DNA of 64,000 nucleotides from Micromonospora phaseoli. Its GTDB lineage: Bacteria > Actinomycetota > Actinomycetes > Mycobacteriales > Micromonosporaceae. Of the stretch, positions 50,313-59,031 are shown one piece after another. A program made the translations under genes and the position numbers. Position 1 is the first letter of the stretch. Each line of letters starts with the position of its first letter. The stretch is taken from the NCBI RefSeq assembly GCF_900109115.1, contig NZ_FNYV01000008.1, positions 1-64,000 on the forward strand, in the 5' to 3' direction. The notes under the pieces were generated by a model. That model was not told where the DNA came from. It saw only the letters and a program-made list of their open reading frames with translations, and made no database searches.

Positions 50313-51179
50313 CTAGAGGTCGGCCGCGCAGCGGAACCCGTGCGCGAAGCTGGACCAACCACCGGGGTCGCCATGCATGCGTTCGCTGCATCGGACCTGG
50401 TAACGGAAGTTCATCCACGAGCCGCCCCGGATGACGCGGTAGCGGCCCATCGCCATCGCGACCGTGGGGTCGCACCGGACGGTGTCCGCGTAGAGCCGGG
50501 ACGACGTCGAGGTCCACTCGTAGACGTTGCCGGCCATGTCGGCGCAGCCGAAGGGGCTGTCGCCCCGCTCGGAGAAGGCACCCACCGGTGAGGTCCGGGG
50601 CACCGGGCCGCGCCGCGCGCACTCGACGCGCCACCACTGCTGCCAGGCGGCCAGTGAGGTCAGCGGGCCGGCGTGCAGTTCCGCCGTGTTGGCGGCACCG
50701 GCGTCCCACTCGTCGCCCCAGGGCCAGATCCGGAAGTCGGGCCCGCGCGCGGCGAACTCCCACTCCGCCTCGGTGGGCAGCCGCTTGTCGCACCAGGCGG
50801 CGAACTCCCGGGCATCGGTGAAGGAGACGTGGACGACCGGATGGTCGGCGAACTCGGTGCCGCCGGTGCCCGGACCGCCGGGCGCGTACCAGGTGACACC
50901 GTCGCGCTCCACCCAGCCGTGCTCCGTGTAGACCAGGCCGAAGCCACGCCGCTCCGCCTCCGTGCGGTAACCGGTGTCGCGCACGAACCGGGCGTACTCG
51001 CCGACGGTGACCGGGAACCGGTCGATGCGGAACGGCGCCACCACGGCGGTGAACTGGGGTGTCTCGTCGGCGAACCAGAGACGGGGCAACGGCTGGTCGG
51101 CGTCGTCGAGCCAGTCGAGCACCCACTCGGGGGTGCCCTGCTGGAAGACCCCGCCGGGTACCCGCCGCATCTCGCCCAT
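50313..51179 (-). CDS. SUMF1/EgtB-fold (FGE-sulfatase domain) protein without the FGE cysteines
   Basis: This 288-residue protein starts at ATG 51179. It has the formylglycine-generating-enzyme fold: 'MGEMRRVPGGVFQQG', 'FRIDRFPVTVGEYARFVRDTGY', 'HPVVHVSFTDAREFAAWCDKRLPTEAEWEFAARGP', 'WPWGDEWD', 'DMAGNVYEWTS', 'RVIRGGSWMNFRYQVRCSER', 'HGFRCAAD'. The two copper-binding cysteines of FGE (as in GGSxxC...C) are missing: Asn replaces the first and the second lies in a deletion. So it is not a classical FGE and is closer to EgtB/PvdO/NirV-like members. The role is unknown. Confidence 0.85.
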   Translation of the reverse strand: MGEMRRVPGGVFQQGTPEWVLDWLDDADQPLPRLWFADETPQFTAVVAPFRIDRFPVTVGEYARFVRDTGYRTEAERRGFGLVYTEHGWVERDGVTWYAPGGPGTGGTEFADHPVVHVSFTDAREFAAWCDKRLPTEAEWEFAARGPDFRIWPWGDEWDAGAANTAELHAGPLTSLAAWQQWWRVECARRGPVPRTSPVGAFSERGDSPFGCADMAGNVYEWTSTSSRLYADTVRCDPTVAMAMGRYRVIRGGSWMNFRYQVRCSERMHGDPGGWSSFAHGFRCAADL

Positions 51180-51564
51180 CGCGTCCCGCCTTCTGCCGCC
51201 GGTCGGGCCGTTCGCCCCTGGTCCGCGTCGTGGAGCAATCATTCATTCGGGCGCCGACGGCCGGCACCTCTCGCTGTGCCCTGCGGGGGCCGCCCGCCCA
51301 GCCGGGATGCGCATCGTCGAAGATGAATGTCATGGATCGATGTACTGCAATTGGATTACGCCCTGCTGGTAGTAGATGACTGGTGCTGGCAGGTGCACGA
51401 GGGGGCGGGCGGGATGGCCGCCCCCTTGCTCTTTGCCCGAGAGCGGGCACGCCGACCGCGGGTGCTGGTGTGGCCGAGGCAGACCCCAGCGAGAACGAGC
51501 CCGGTACGCCGGCACCTGGCCGAGATCGCGCCACGGAGCCGGAGAGGCGGTCCGGAAACGACGT
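51180..51564. promoter_or_regulatory. Intergenic region upstream of the SUMF-like/ThiS/QOR set
   Basis: These 385 bp contain no gene I can support. The stretch near 51320-51385 is lower in GC and probably carries the minus-strand promoter of the set that starts at 51179. Confidence 0.4.
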
Positions 51565-51608
51565 GCGGCCACCGCGCGGTCCCGGAGGAGGGATCGCGCG
51601 GTGGCCGC
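51565..51608. terminator. Long hairpin after the SgcJ-like gene
   Basis: GCGGCCACCGCGCG (51565-51578) pairs perfectly with 51595-51608. The inner bases extend the stem (TCCC 51580-51583 with GGGA 51590-51593, and a wobble pair) to about 19 bp with a 6-nt loop. It lies 12 bp past the minus-strand stop at 51621. Confidence 0.8.
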
Positions 51609-51620
51609 GGTGGCCGGCCC

Positions 51621-52040
51621 TCAGGCGGCGCCGGGGCTGTTCTGGTACGCGGCGAGGTGCCAGCCGCCGTCGCCCTTGACCATCAGCCAGCAGGCTCGGA
51701 TCGCCCGCTCCGGCGCGACCGTGTTCTCGCCGGGCAGCAGCACACCGCCCTCGGTGAGCACGACGGCGACCTCACCGTTGAGGAAGCGGATGTCGATGGG
51801 CTGGCCGGTGACGGTCGTGCCCCGGTACGGCCCGGCGAAGGCGTCACGCATGAAGGCGACGATGGCGTCGCGGCCCTTGAGGTACAGGTCCGGCAGGATC
51901 ATGGTGCCGTCCTCGACGAAGACCGCGCCGAAGGCGTCGGCGTCGTGCTTGGCCCACGCCGAGACGATGCGGCCGGGAAGCGCGGCCACCCCGGCCTGGT
52001 CGACGGGGCTGGGCCGGAAGCCCGCACTGGTTGTGGACAC
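51621..52040 (-). CDS. sgcJ-like: SgcJ-like NTF2-fold protein
   Basis: This is a 139-residue protein. 'LPGRIVSAWAKHDADAFGAVFVEDGTMILPDLYLKGRDAIVAFMRDAFAGPYRGTTVTGQP' is the SgcJ/EcaC (SnoaL-like, NTF2 superfamily) pattern, with a C-terminal 'IRACWLMVKGDGGWHLAAYQNSP'. SgcJ homologues occur in 9-membered enediyne clusters and have been linked to early PKS product processing. It is cotranscribed with the hydroxylase upstream (35-bp gap) and ends at a strong hairpin. Confidence 0.85.
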   Translation of the reverse strand: MSTTSAGFRPSPVDQAGVAALPGRIVSAWAKHDADAFGAVFVEDGTMILPDLYLKGRDAIVAFMRDAFAGPYRGTTVTGQPIDIRFLNGEVAVVLTEGGVLLPGENTVAPERAIRACWLMVKGDGGWHLAAYQNSPGAA

Positions 52041-52074
52041 GATGGTGCTCCTCTGGATCGGGACCGGGGACCGG

Positions 52075-53253
52075 TCAGACGTACAGGCTGTTCGGCCCGA
52101 GTCCGCTGAGCAGACGGCCGTACAGCTCGGCGTTGGTGTCGGGATGCATCAGCGCGTGCAGGCTCATCGCCTGGATGTCCCGCTGGATGCGCTGGATGGG
52201 CACATCGAGGTAGATCGACGATCCGCCGCTGGCGTCGGCGAGGAGGTCGACGGCCTCGCGGGCGCGCTGGACGGCCGCGCCCATGTCGGCGCGGGCGAGC
52301 ACTCGTTCGTGCATCGTCCACGCGGCCTGTTCGGCGGCCTTACGGTCGACGGTCGCGGCCAGACGGTGGGCGTGGAACTCGGCCTCGTCGATCCGGGTGG
52401 CCGCGTCGGCCAGTCGCAGGTGCGTGATCGGCGCCTCGCGCTGGCTGGCGTAGTCGGTATAGGTGATCTTGCGATCATCGAGCCGCTGGACGAACGCGTC
52501 CAACGCCGCCTTCGCCAGGCCGAGCGCGACGCCGACCGAGGAGGCCGCGGCCACCGGCAGCAGCGGCGCCTGGTAGATCCTGCTGGACTTGTTGGCGTGC
52601 GAGGCGCCCTGTCCCTGCAGTACCGCGCCGAGCGGCAGGAACCGCTCCTGGGGCACGAAGAGGTCCCGGGCGACGGTGCTGACGCTGCCGGTGCCCTTCA
52701 GGCCCGCGGTGTGCCAGTCGTCGACGACCTCCAGTTCGCTGGTGGGCACCAACGCGATGACCGGCATCGGCTCGGCCTCCGGGGCGAGCAGGACGGCGAT
52801 GATGGCCTGCCAGCCGCTGTGCAGGGCGCCGGTGATGAAGCCCCACTTGCCGTTCACCACGATGCCGCCCTCGGCGGGTGACGCCATGGCGCTGGGGCTC
52901 AGCGTGCCGCAGATCAGCGAGTCGGGGCTGGTGAACACCGAGTCCTGGACGTGGTCCGGGAAGTGGGACGCCATCCAGGTCGGGATCCAGTAGACCGAGG
53001 CGGTCCAGGCGGCCGACCCGTCCCCCCGGGCCAGTTCGGCGGCGACGTCGACGAGCGTACGGGTGTCGCACTCGTAGCCGCCGTAGGTCAGGGGCGTCCG
53101 CAGGCGGAACACGCCCGCCTGCGCCAGCGCGGCGACGGCCTCGTCGTGGATCCGCCGGTTCTCCTCGTGCCACGCCGAGAACGTCCGCAACGTCGGCACG
53201 AGGTCGGACGCGCGACGTACCAACTCGGCGCGTCCGGGTAGATCGTTGCTCAA
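52075..53253 (-). CDS. Flavin-dependent hydroxylase of the acyl-CoA dehydrogenase fold (group D)
   Basis: This 392-residue protein resembles HpaB/HsaA-like (Acyl-CoA_dh_2) two-component monooxygenases: 'AVAALAQAGVFRLRTPLTYGGYECDTRTLVDVAAELARGDGSAAWTASVYW', 'VNGKWGFITGALHSGWQAIIAVL', 'GLKGTGSVSTVARDLFVPQERFLP', 'ASGGSSIYLDVPIQRIQRDIQAMSLHALM'. There is no catalytic Glu of true dehydrogenases at the expected site. It needs FADH2 or FMNH2; the flavin reductase at 61652 is a plausible partner. It likely hydroxylates an aromatic or core carbon. Confidence 0.85.
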   Translation of the reverse strand: MSNDLPGRAELVRRASDLVPTLRTFSAWHEENRRIHDEAVAALAQAGVFRLRTPLTYGGYECDTRTLVDVAAELARGDGSAAWTASVYWIPTWMASHFPDHVQDSVFTSPDSLICGTLSPSAMASPAEGGIVVNGKWGFITGALHSGWQAIIAVLLAPEAEPMPVIALVPTSELEVVDDWHTAGLKGTGSVSTVARDLFVPQERFLPLGAVLQGQGASHANKSSRIYQAPLLPVAAASSVGVALGLAKAALDAFVQRLDDRKITYTDYASQREAPITHLRLADAATRIDEAEFHAHRLAATVDRKAAEQAAWTMHERVLARADMGAAVQRAREAVDLLADASGGSSIYLDVPIQRIQRDIQAMSLHALMHPDTNAELYGRLLSGLGPNSLYV

Positions 53254-53394
53254 AGATGCCTCCCTGGGAGATCCGGCTCGGCTGAGCCGGGACGGCGGTG
53301 CCCGCGGTCGCGAAACGTGATCGCAACATCGACAGCGAGCGATATTTGGGATCCTCCGAGATGGAGGCTTGGGCCGTGCCGGCCGGGCCTACGC

Positions 53395-54180
53395 TCAGGC
53401 GGCCCGGGCGACACCGCTCCAGCGGGCCCGGCGGACGGTGACGACGGCACGGACGTCGGGCAGCGCCACCAGCATCGGTGGATCGCACAGACGCGCGGGC
53501 CTGAGCCGCACGACAAGATCGAGAGTCTGCTCCGGACCGATCCGGAACGGGCCGTGGCAGCCGAACATGGCGGCCGGTTCCGGCCCGACCCCACCGTCCT
53601 CGCCCGGCACCGTACCGAGGGCGTGGCAGAGCAGGTACCACGTGCCGTCCGGCACCCCGTCGAGCGCGAAGCGCCCAGGGCCGGTCAGGGTTGTGCAACT
53701 CACCGGGCGCCCCTCCGGGATCCGGCTCTTGAACAACCCCAGGAACACCGTGTCGAGCGGCGTCGACGAGCAGCCCGACACGACGCCCGAGACGACGCCG
53801 GTGGCTGGCGTGACACCGTCCGGTTCGGCCCGGACGATCGACCGCAGTACACCCTCGCGCCGGCGGTACTCGGTGGGCGACAGGCCGACGCTGCGGGTGA
53901 AACGCGAACTGAACGTGCCAACGCTGTTGTATCCCACGTGCACGCTGATATCGGCGACGTTCATCGACGTCGAGAGCAGCAGCGACTTCGCGCGTTGCAG
54001 ACGCAGCGCCGACAGGAACCGACCGGGCGAGACCCCGGTCACGCGTTGGAAGACCCGTGTGTAGTGGAACTTGCTGAACATGGCGGCACGCGCCATGTCG
54101 TCCACGGTCAACTGCTCACCGAGGTTGTCCCGCATCAACACGATCGACCGCTCTACTGCATCAACAAAATGGCTGCTCAC
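53395..54180 (-). CDS. AraC-type regulator 1 with C-terminal sensor-like domain
   Basis: This is a 261-residue protein with a GTG start behind GGGGAGG. The double HTH is at the N-terminus: 'LTVDDMARAAMFSKFHYTRVFQRVTGVSPGRFLSALRLQRAKSLLLSTSMNVADISVHVGYNSVGTFSSRFTRSVGLSPTEYRRREG'. The remaining 150 residues ('VFLGLFKSRIPEG', 'FALDGVPDGTWYLLCHALG', 'FRIGPEQTLDLVVRLRP') form a carbohydrate-binding-like beta region. The layout and this tail match regulator 2 at 59467. It precedes the hydroxylase gene by 141 bp on the same strand. Confidence 0.9.
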   Translation of the reverse strand: MSSHFVDAVERSIVLMRDNLGEQLTVDDMARAAMFSKFHYTRVFQRVTGVSPGRFLSALRLQRAKSLLLSTSMNVADISVHVGYNSVGTFSSRFTRSVGLSPTEYRRREGVLRSIVRAEPDGVTPATGVVSGVVSGCSSTPLDTVFLGLFKSRIPEGRPVSCTTLTGPGRFALDGVPDGTWYLLCHALGTVPGEDGGVGPEPAAMFGCHGPFRIGPEQTLDLVVRLRPARLCDPPMLVALPDVRAVVTVRRARWSGVARAA

Positions 54181-54795
54181 TACGCCTCCCCTGCCGACGG
54201 CGCACCATTGGCGACGGCTCACGGAGCGAGAGAACAATTACGCCCCGGCACGCGGCACCGCCGGCGATTCGCCGGGCGCACATTCGAAACGCTCCGCATC
54301 GGCCACGAATCCTGGCACCCTGCGGCACAATTAGAGCCGAACCGTCTTCTGTCTTTCCGTCACGGACCACAGATGGTGTCGCTGCAAGAGCTGCCACCTG
54401 TTGGACCGGCCACCGACCTAGGCGGGGTGACTCGACCGAGGAAAACGCGTGTCGGATGTCGGATGCACGCATTGGCGACTGGCAACTTCCGCTCCCCCTT
54501 GGACTCCGCACGCCTTTGGCATGCGATTGCGGTAATCCTCGCGTTTCGGAGAAGAGCCCAGCATCTTGAAAAGTGCGGTCAATCCCGCACGCTCGAAGAA
54601 AAGCACGGTGCCGCACATCACGCGGCGGCTCGCCCGCCAACAAAGGGACGAGCCGCTGCGGTCACAACGCGTCATGGACGCGCCCGCGTTTCCCCGGATT
54701 CTCGACGTTAAGTCCGGTGCGAAACGTGACGGCCATGTTAAGGAAATACACGGCAGATCGGCCGTGACTCCGCCGGGAGGTGACTCACCGTACCG
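54181..54795. other. 615-bp non-coding stretch with lower GC
   Basis: No frame shows convincing coding bias on either strand. GC is clearly below the surroundings from about 54180 to 54760. It probably holds the promoter of AraC regulator 1. I looked for a small enediyne apoprotein gene (signal peptide, Cys pairs, beta sandwich) and found none. Confidence 0.4.
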
Positions 54796-54918
54796 TCAGG
54801 GGCGGTCGGCGCCGGCGCGCTCGGCGCGACCGGAGCACCACGGTCGGTCACCGGCGCCGCCGGCAGTGCGCCTGGAGGCGAACGTCCCATTAGACAGCAC
54901 ATCGACGTCGATCGCCAT
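54796..54918 (-). CDS. Putative 40-residue peptide gene downstream of UnbU
   Basis: The ATG at 54918 is preceded by GGAGG with 6-nt spacing, an excellent site for an ORF this small. The peptide starts MAIDVDVLSNGTFASRRTAG and ends GADRP, with one Cys and one Trp (DRPWCSGR). The acidic N-terminal half followed by a Gly/Arg-rich half resembles a leader plus core, but similarity to any known precursor was not recognised. It lies 110 bp downstream of UnbU on the same strand. It could be chance, a regulatory leader or a new small protein of the cluster. Confidence 0.3.
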   Translation of the reverse strand: MAIDVDVLSNGTFASRRTAGGAGDRPWCSGRAERAGADRP

Positions 54919-55028
54919 AGTTGGCCTCCGCGACGCTCCGGCCCGCCCGCCCGACCGTGACACCCGTCCCGGCCGCGGCCCCGCTGTCGCCGGCCGGGAC
55001 GACGGTCGCCGTCCCGGCCGGCACCAGC

Positions 55029-56024
55029 TCACCTCGACGCGGGCTCCGGGCCGCCGAGCCGGGTCTCCCGCGCCGGTCGGCGCAGCCAGGCGATCCACCA
55101 CATGAGTCCGCGGATGAGGCAGACGAGGGTCAGCGCGAAGAAGGTCGTGTAGACGACGTTGAGGGCGATCAGGATTCCGTAGACGGCGGCCACGCCGGAA
55201 CCGAAGGCGAACTGGTTCCAGCCCTTGGTCGGCGTGGTCCCCGGGTCAGTGATCATGTAATTCGTGAACAGGACGAACGCCACCCCGGTGATCGGCACCA
55301 GCGCACCCCACAGCGCCACGTCGAGCGTCCAGTGCCGGACCAACGCCTGGATCACGAAACCGCCGACCCAGCCGAGGATGAGCGGTACCTTCTTGGTCAA
55401 CATCGCATTCAGGACGGTGCCCGAGGTGATGATGAACAACGGCACGATGATGCTGATCGCGTCCGGCACGTGTTCGGTGAAGTGGTACGGCGGCGCGACG
55501 TTGACCCAGGGAAACATCAGCAGGGCCACGGTGATGCCGAGATTGGACGGATTCATGAAATGCCGCATCCGTCCGTTGACGGGCGCGCGGAGCACGGCCT
55601 TCTGGCCGATGGCGACGACGACCGCGAACGCGATCGGCCAGAACCGGTCATTGGCGTACAGCAGCATGTTCACCGCGAGGGCGGTGATGTGTGTCGGAAG
55701 CAGGAACTCGAACATTCCCCGGGCCCCACGCCCGGTGAACTCGGGCGCGCGCCGGTGCGCGGCCGCGGTGACCACTTCGATCAGGATCTCCGCCGCGTAG
55801 CCGACCAGCAGCGCGAGGATCGGCCACGCCCACGGCTGCTCGAAGCCGAGCACCGTATAGCCGAGGATGTTGAAGACGGTCATCGAAATGGCGAAGTTCC
55901 GCAGCGCGAGGTAGCGCGGATCCTTCGGCGGCGTCGCGGTGTCCGGCCGTACGCCGGGTGGGTCCCCACCGACCCGCTCGGGGGCGGCTGTACGGTCGGT
56001 GCGGTGGATGGACGGGGCGCTCAC
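55029..56024 (-). CDS. unbU: Enediyne biosynthesis membrane protein UnbU (E5)
   Basis: This 331-residue protein has about eight helices, related to RnfD/NqrB: 'LRNFAISMTVFNILGYTVLGFEQPWAWPILALLVGYAAEILIEV', 'FLLPTHITALAVNMLLY', 'RHFMNPSNLGITVALLMFPWVNVAPPYHFTEH', 'GALVPITGVAFVLFTNYMITDPGTTPTKGWNQFAFGSGVAAVYGILI'. It matches UnbU/E5 of the conserved enediyne set. Its exact role is not settled; membrane electron transfer or product export have been proposed. The ATG overlaps the UnbV stop. Confidence 0.93.
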   Translation of the reverse strand: MSAPSIHRTDRTAAPERVGGDPPGVRPDTATPPKDPRYLALRNFAISMTVFNILGYTVLGFEQPWAWPILALLVGYAAEILIEVVTAAAHRRAPEFTGRGARGMFEFLLPTHITALAVNMLLYANDRFWPIAFAVVVAIGQKAVLRAPVNGRMRHFMNPSNLGITVALLMFPWVNVAPPYHFTEHVPDAISIIVPLFIITSGTVLNAMLTKKVPLILGWVGGFVIQALVRHWTLDVALWGALVPITGVAFVLFTNYMITDPGTTPTKGWNQFAFGSGVAAVYGILIALNVVYTTFFALTLVCLIRGLMWWIAWLRRPARETRLGGPEPASR

Positions 56025-58012
56025 GGCACCTTCACCTCCCTGGCCTGATCGGTGAGCATCAGGCTGTGCCAGCCGCGGGTCATCTGCTGTGTCCGGGTGT
56101 GCAGCACGCCGTCGAGGTCACGCCAGGCCAGTTCGACCGAGACCGGCTGTTCGCCAATCTCGCCGAGCCCGAACACCAGGTCGAAGCTGCGCTTGCCGGA
56201 GTGGCCGCCCCCGCCGTCGAGCTGGGCGACCCGGGTACGCCCGTCGGGCGTGCGGACCCGCACCTGGGCGCCGTACGCCGGTGTGCCGATCGCGTCCGGC
56301 GAGGTCGCCGGCCGGTAGAGGCGCAGACCGAGGAAGTCGCCGGGGCGCGCCGTGGTGTTGCGGTAGAAACTCGGCTGGCCCCACTGGCGGGCGACGGCGA
56401 AGTCCTGGCTGCCGTTGCCGTCGACATCGGCGATCGCGACGCCGCGACTCGGCGTGTCGTCCGTCATGCCGAGCGCCGCGCCGAGGTCGGTGTACCGGCC
56501 GTTGCCCTCCGCCGCCCAGAACGCGATCGGCTGCGAGCCGGCGACGTCGTCGCCCGGCCGCGAGTTCGGCCACATCTGGGGATTGCGCAGCATGAGGTCG
56601 TTCGCCATGGCCAGTTCCTGGAGCCAGGCCCACCGGTTGAGGCTGCCCTTGATGAAGCCGTTGGTCTGGACGACCTCGACCTCGCCGTCGTTGTCGAAGT
56701 CCGCCATCTTCGTGTCCCAGCCCCAGCCCGACCAGGCGAGGTTGCGGTCGGCCGCCTCGTTCTCGTACGGCGCCCGGCCGGCGCGCAGCATCTCGCCGGC
56801 CGCCTGCGGGCTCGATGCGATGTTGCGCCAGACGAAGGTGCTTTCCTCCAGCCCCCAGGAGGTGGTGATGTTGCTGACGAAGGCGTCGAAGCGGCCGCTG
56901 CCGTGCAGGTCGCCGAATTCGATGGACATGCCCTTGAACGAGTCGTGGCCGAGGACCAGCGACTTCGGCGTGAACGCGTCCCGCTCGCCCTCGGCCAGCT
57001 CGAAGCGGATCTCACCGGCAACGGAACGGTTGTGGAAGAAGCGGTCGTTGCCGAAGTCGTTGGCGAGGTAGAGCTCCGGCAGCAGATCCCCGTCCAGGTC
57101 GGCTGAGGCCGCGCCCAGGGTCCACCCACTGCCCACCGCCGGGTCGATCGCGACCTGCTCGGTGTACGTGACCGAGGGCTCGCTGCCACCCTGGGCCGAG
57201 GTCCAGCGCAGGATGTGCGCCCCTCCGGCATTTCGGGCCCGGGACATCGAGTGGTTCATCTGCACCCCGGCCCGCCCCTCGGGATCGAGCACCTGGGAGT
57301 CGGGGAAGTAGTTGAAGACGCCGATGTCGACGTGCCCGTCACCGTCGAAGTCCGCCACGGCGACGGCATTGGTGTTCCACAGCTGCCCGTCGTACACCCC
57401 GTCGCCGCGGTCCCGGGTAGGAACGAGTTCCGTCGGCCGGAAGCGGCCCGTAGCGAGCGGCGCCTGGCCGCCGCGGTTCATGAACAGCACGGGTGTGCGG
57501 CCCCAGTAGTAGACCAACAGGTCGGTCCAGCCGTCCTCGTTGAAGTCCCCGGGTACACAGCCCATCGGCGCCATCGCGCGGTGCGTCGGCAGTGGAGTCG
57601 GGGTCAGGACGAACGGCTGGTACACGTTGGCGCTACCCGGTGCCGGCGTGACGATCACGCTGTCACTGCGGGGATCGACGAGGCACATGTCGTTGGCCAC
57701 CCCGCCGCCGTCGAGGTCGTTGATGGCGACTGCGGCGCCGACCGACGACACCCAGGACCGGATGTGCTCGTACTCGGGGTTGACCGCCCGGACGCTACGC
57801 TCGGGCAGACCGTCCGGCAGTATGATCGGCAGCTCGGTGAACCCGAACCGGGCGGCCAGCCGGGCGCGGTCGGTCGGCGACGCCTGGGGCAGCCTCGCCA
57901 GGAGGTAGGTGGCGATCAATAGACCGATCACCGTGAACACGGGTATGAGCCGACGTAGAATGCCGACCGGTTGCGATACCAACGGGCTCCCCCTCGATTG
58001 TGGCAGCGCCAT
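56021..58012 (-). CDS. unbV: Enediyne biosynthesis protein UnbV (E4), CRTAC1-like with FG-GAP repeats
   Basis: This protein has 663 residues from ATG 58012; a TTG at about 57979 behind GGGGGAG is an alternative. An N-terminal helix (LIPVFTVIGLLIATYLLARL) is followed by FG-GAP/VCBS repeats with DxDxDG-type calcium loops: 'NDLDGGGVANDMCLVD', 'GDFNEDGWTDLLVYY', 'ADFDGDGHVDIGVFN', 'ADFDNDGEVEVVQTN', 'ADVDGNGSQDFAVARQ'. The C-terminal ASPIC/UnbV domain is 'YGAQVRVRTPDGRTRVAQLDGGGGHSGKRSFDLVFGLG'. UnbV is present in nearly all enediyne clusters; its function is unknown. Confidence 0.95.
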   Translation of the reverse strand: MALPQSRGSPLVSQPVGILRRLIPVFTVIGLLIATYLLARLPQASPTDRARLAARFGFTELPIILPDGLPERSVRAVNPEYEHIRSWVSSVGAAVAINDLDGGGVANDMCLVDPRSDSVIVTPAPGSANVYQPFVLTPTPLPTHRAMAPMGCVPGDFNEDGWTDLLVYYWGRTPVLFMNRGGQAPLATGRFRPTELVPTRDRGDGVYDGQLWNTNAVAVADFDGDGHVDIGVFNYFPDSQVLDPEGRAGVQMNHSMSRARNAGGAHILRWTSAQGGSEPSVTYTEQVAIDPAVGSGWTLGAASADLDGDLLPELYLANDFGNDRFFHNRSVAGEIRFELAEGERDAFTPKSLVLGHDSFKGMSIEFGDLHGSGRFDAFVSNITTSWGLEESTFVWRNIASSPQAAGEMLRAGRAPYENEAADRNLAWSGWGWDTKMADFDNDGEVEVVQTNGFIKGSLNRWAWLQELAMANDLMLRNPQMWPNSRPGDDVAGSQPIAFWAAEGNGRYTDLGAALGMTDDTPSRGVAIADVDGNGSQDFAVARQWGQPSFYRNTTARPGDFLGLRLYRPATSPDAIGTPAYGAQVRVRTPDGRTRVAQLDGGGGHSGKRSFDLVFGLGEIGEQPVSVELAWRDLDGVLHTRTQQMTRGWHSLMLTDQAREVKVP

Positions 58013-58334
58013 CGCGACGACGTCGCACGCTGCGCCGAAATGCGACGGTCCGGGCCAACCGGTGATTGATCCGCTGCCGCGTTCTCGGTGGACGTCCGGA
58101 GCCACATCCGCGCCGGCACCCGGGCGCGAGGCAGGTGACCGCGGCCCCGACAATGGCCGGGAAATGTGCCGGAATTTCGCTCCCACGCATTAGGCGCGGC
58201 GCGGATACACCGGCCCGAGAACGACGACCGCACCATCGGAGTGGTCCCGAACCACAAACATCATGGCCGACGCGTGTGATTCAGTTCTTCTCGCAGGTTG
58301 CGGTGGCATTCGGGTCGGGCGCGTCAGGCATTGT
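58013..58334. promoter_or_regulatory. Promoter region of the UnbV-UnbU operon
   Basis: These 322 bp lie between the MerR terminator hairpin and the UnbV start. No gene with coding character was found. The region must contain the UnbV promoter on the minus strand; elements could not be assigned. Confidence 0.4.
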
Positions 58335-58382
58335 CGGCGGCGGCGGACGCGGGCCCCCACCGCTCCGCGTCCGCCGCCGCCG
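58335..58382. terminator. 18-bp GC hairpin after the MerR gene
   Basis: CGGCGGCGGCGGACGCGG (58335-58352) pairs perfectly with 58365-58382 across a 12-nt loop. It begins 5 bp after the minus-strand MerR stop. Confidence 0.75.
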
Positions 58383-58386
58383 GCCC

Positions 58387-59031
58387 TCACGGTCGCTCGC
58401 CGCGTCCCGACCCGCCGGCCTGGCCCAGGTGTTCCCGGGCCAGTCGCCGCAGCGCCAGCAGGGCGGCGTCCAGCAGGACGATCTGTGCGACCACGGCCAC
58501 CGCGTCGGCCTCCGACTCCAGCCGTGGCGGCAGCCCGGCGGCCTCCATCGTGCTCAGCGACATCGCCATCGCCGCGTAGGGCATCAGCGCGCCCACCTCG
58601 ACGCCCGCATGCTGCTCCAGCGCCGCGAGCACCCGGGCCAGCGTGTGTCGGCCGGGCGAGTCCGGATCGACCCGCCAGCCCAGGTGGTCGACGAGGGCGT
58701 CGACCCGGGCCGCCACATCTCGATTCCCGACGACCGCGGGCACACCCGTATCCTCGGTAGCCATCGCGTCGTTGATGACCGCGGAGAGATCCGCGGTCCG
58801 GGTTCCCCCGTCGTCCAACGCCCGCACGACCGTACGCACCGAGGCCAGGCTCATACCACCCAGGACGGTCAGCGTCCGGATGAGCGCCAGCCGGGACAGA
58901 TGCCGCTCGTCGTAATACAGCTGGCGGCCTTCCCGAACCGATCTTCCAGGCGGGAGCAGCCCCTCTCTCAGGTAGAATTTGATGGTTGGTATCGGCAGTT
59001 CTGCACGATGACTCAGCTCTCCAATCCTCAC
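58387..59031 (-). CDS. MerR-family transcriptional regulator
   Basis: This is a 214-residue protein with a GTG start at 59031. The winged HTH is 'MRIGELSHRAELPIPTIKFYLREGLLPPGRSVREGRQLYYDERHLSRLALIRTLTVLGGMSLASVRTVVRAL' (residues 1-72). The C-terminal 140 residues are helical with no Cys cluster, so an organic ligand is more likely than a metal. It stands alone between the UnbV promoter and the AraC regulator 2 gene, divergent from the latter. Confidence 0.92.
   Translation of the reverse strand: MRIGELSHRAELPIPTIKFYLREGLLPPGRSVREGRQLYYDERHLSRLALIRTLTVLGGMSLASVRTVVRALDDGGTRTADLSAVINDAMATEDTGVPAVVGNRDVAARVDALVDHLGWRVDPDSPGRHTLARVLAALEQHAGVEVGALMPYAAMAMSLSTMEAAGLPPRLESEADAVAVVAQIVLLDAALLALRRLAREHLGQAGGSGRGERP

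Noticed and set aside
54181..55028. Enediyne apoprotein gene
   Set aside because: No frame has a signal peptide followed by a 110-residue Cys-paired beta domain.
58190..58264. Small minus-strand ORF (MMFVVRDHSDGAVVVLGPVY...)
   Set aside because: No ribosome-binding site and no conserved pattern; probably part of the UnbV upstream region.
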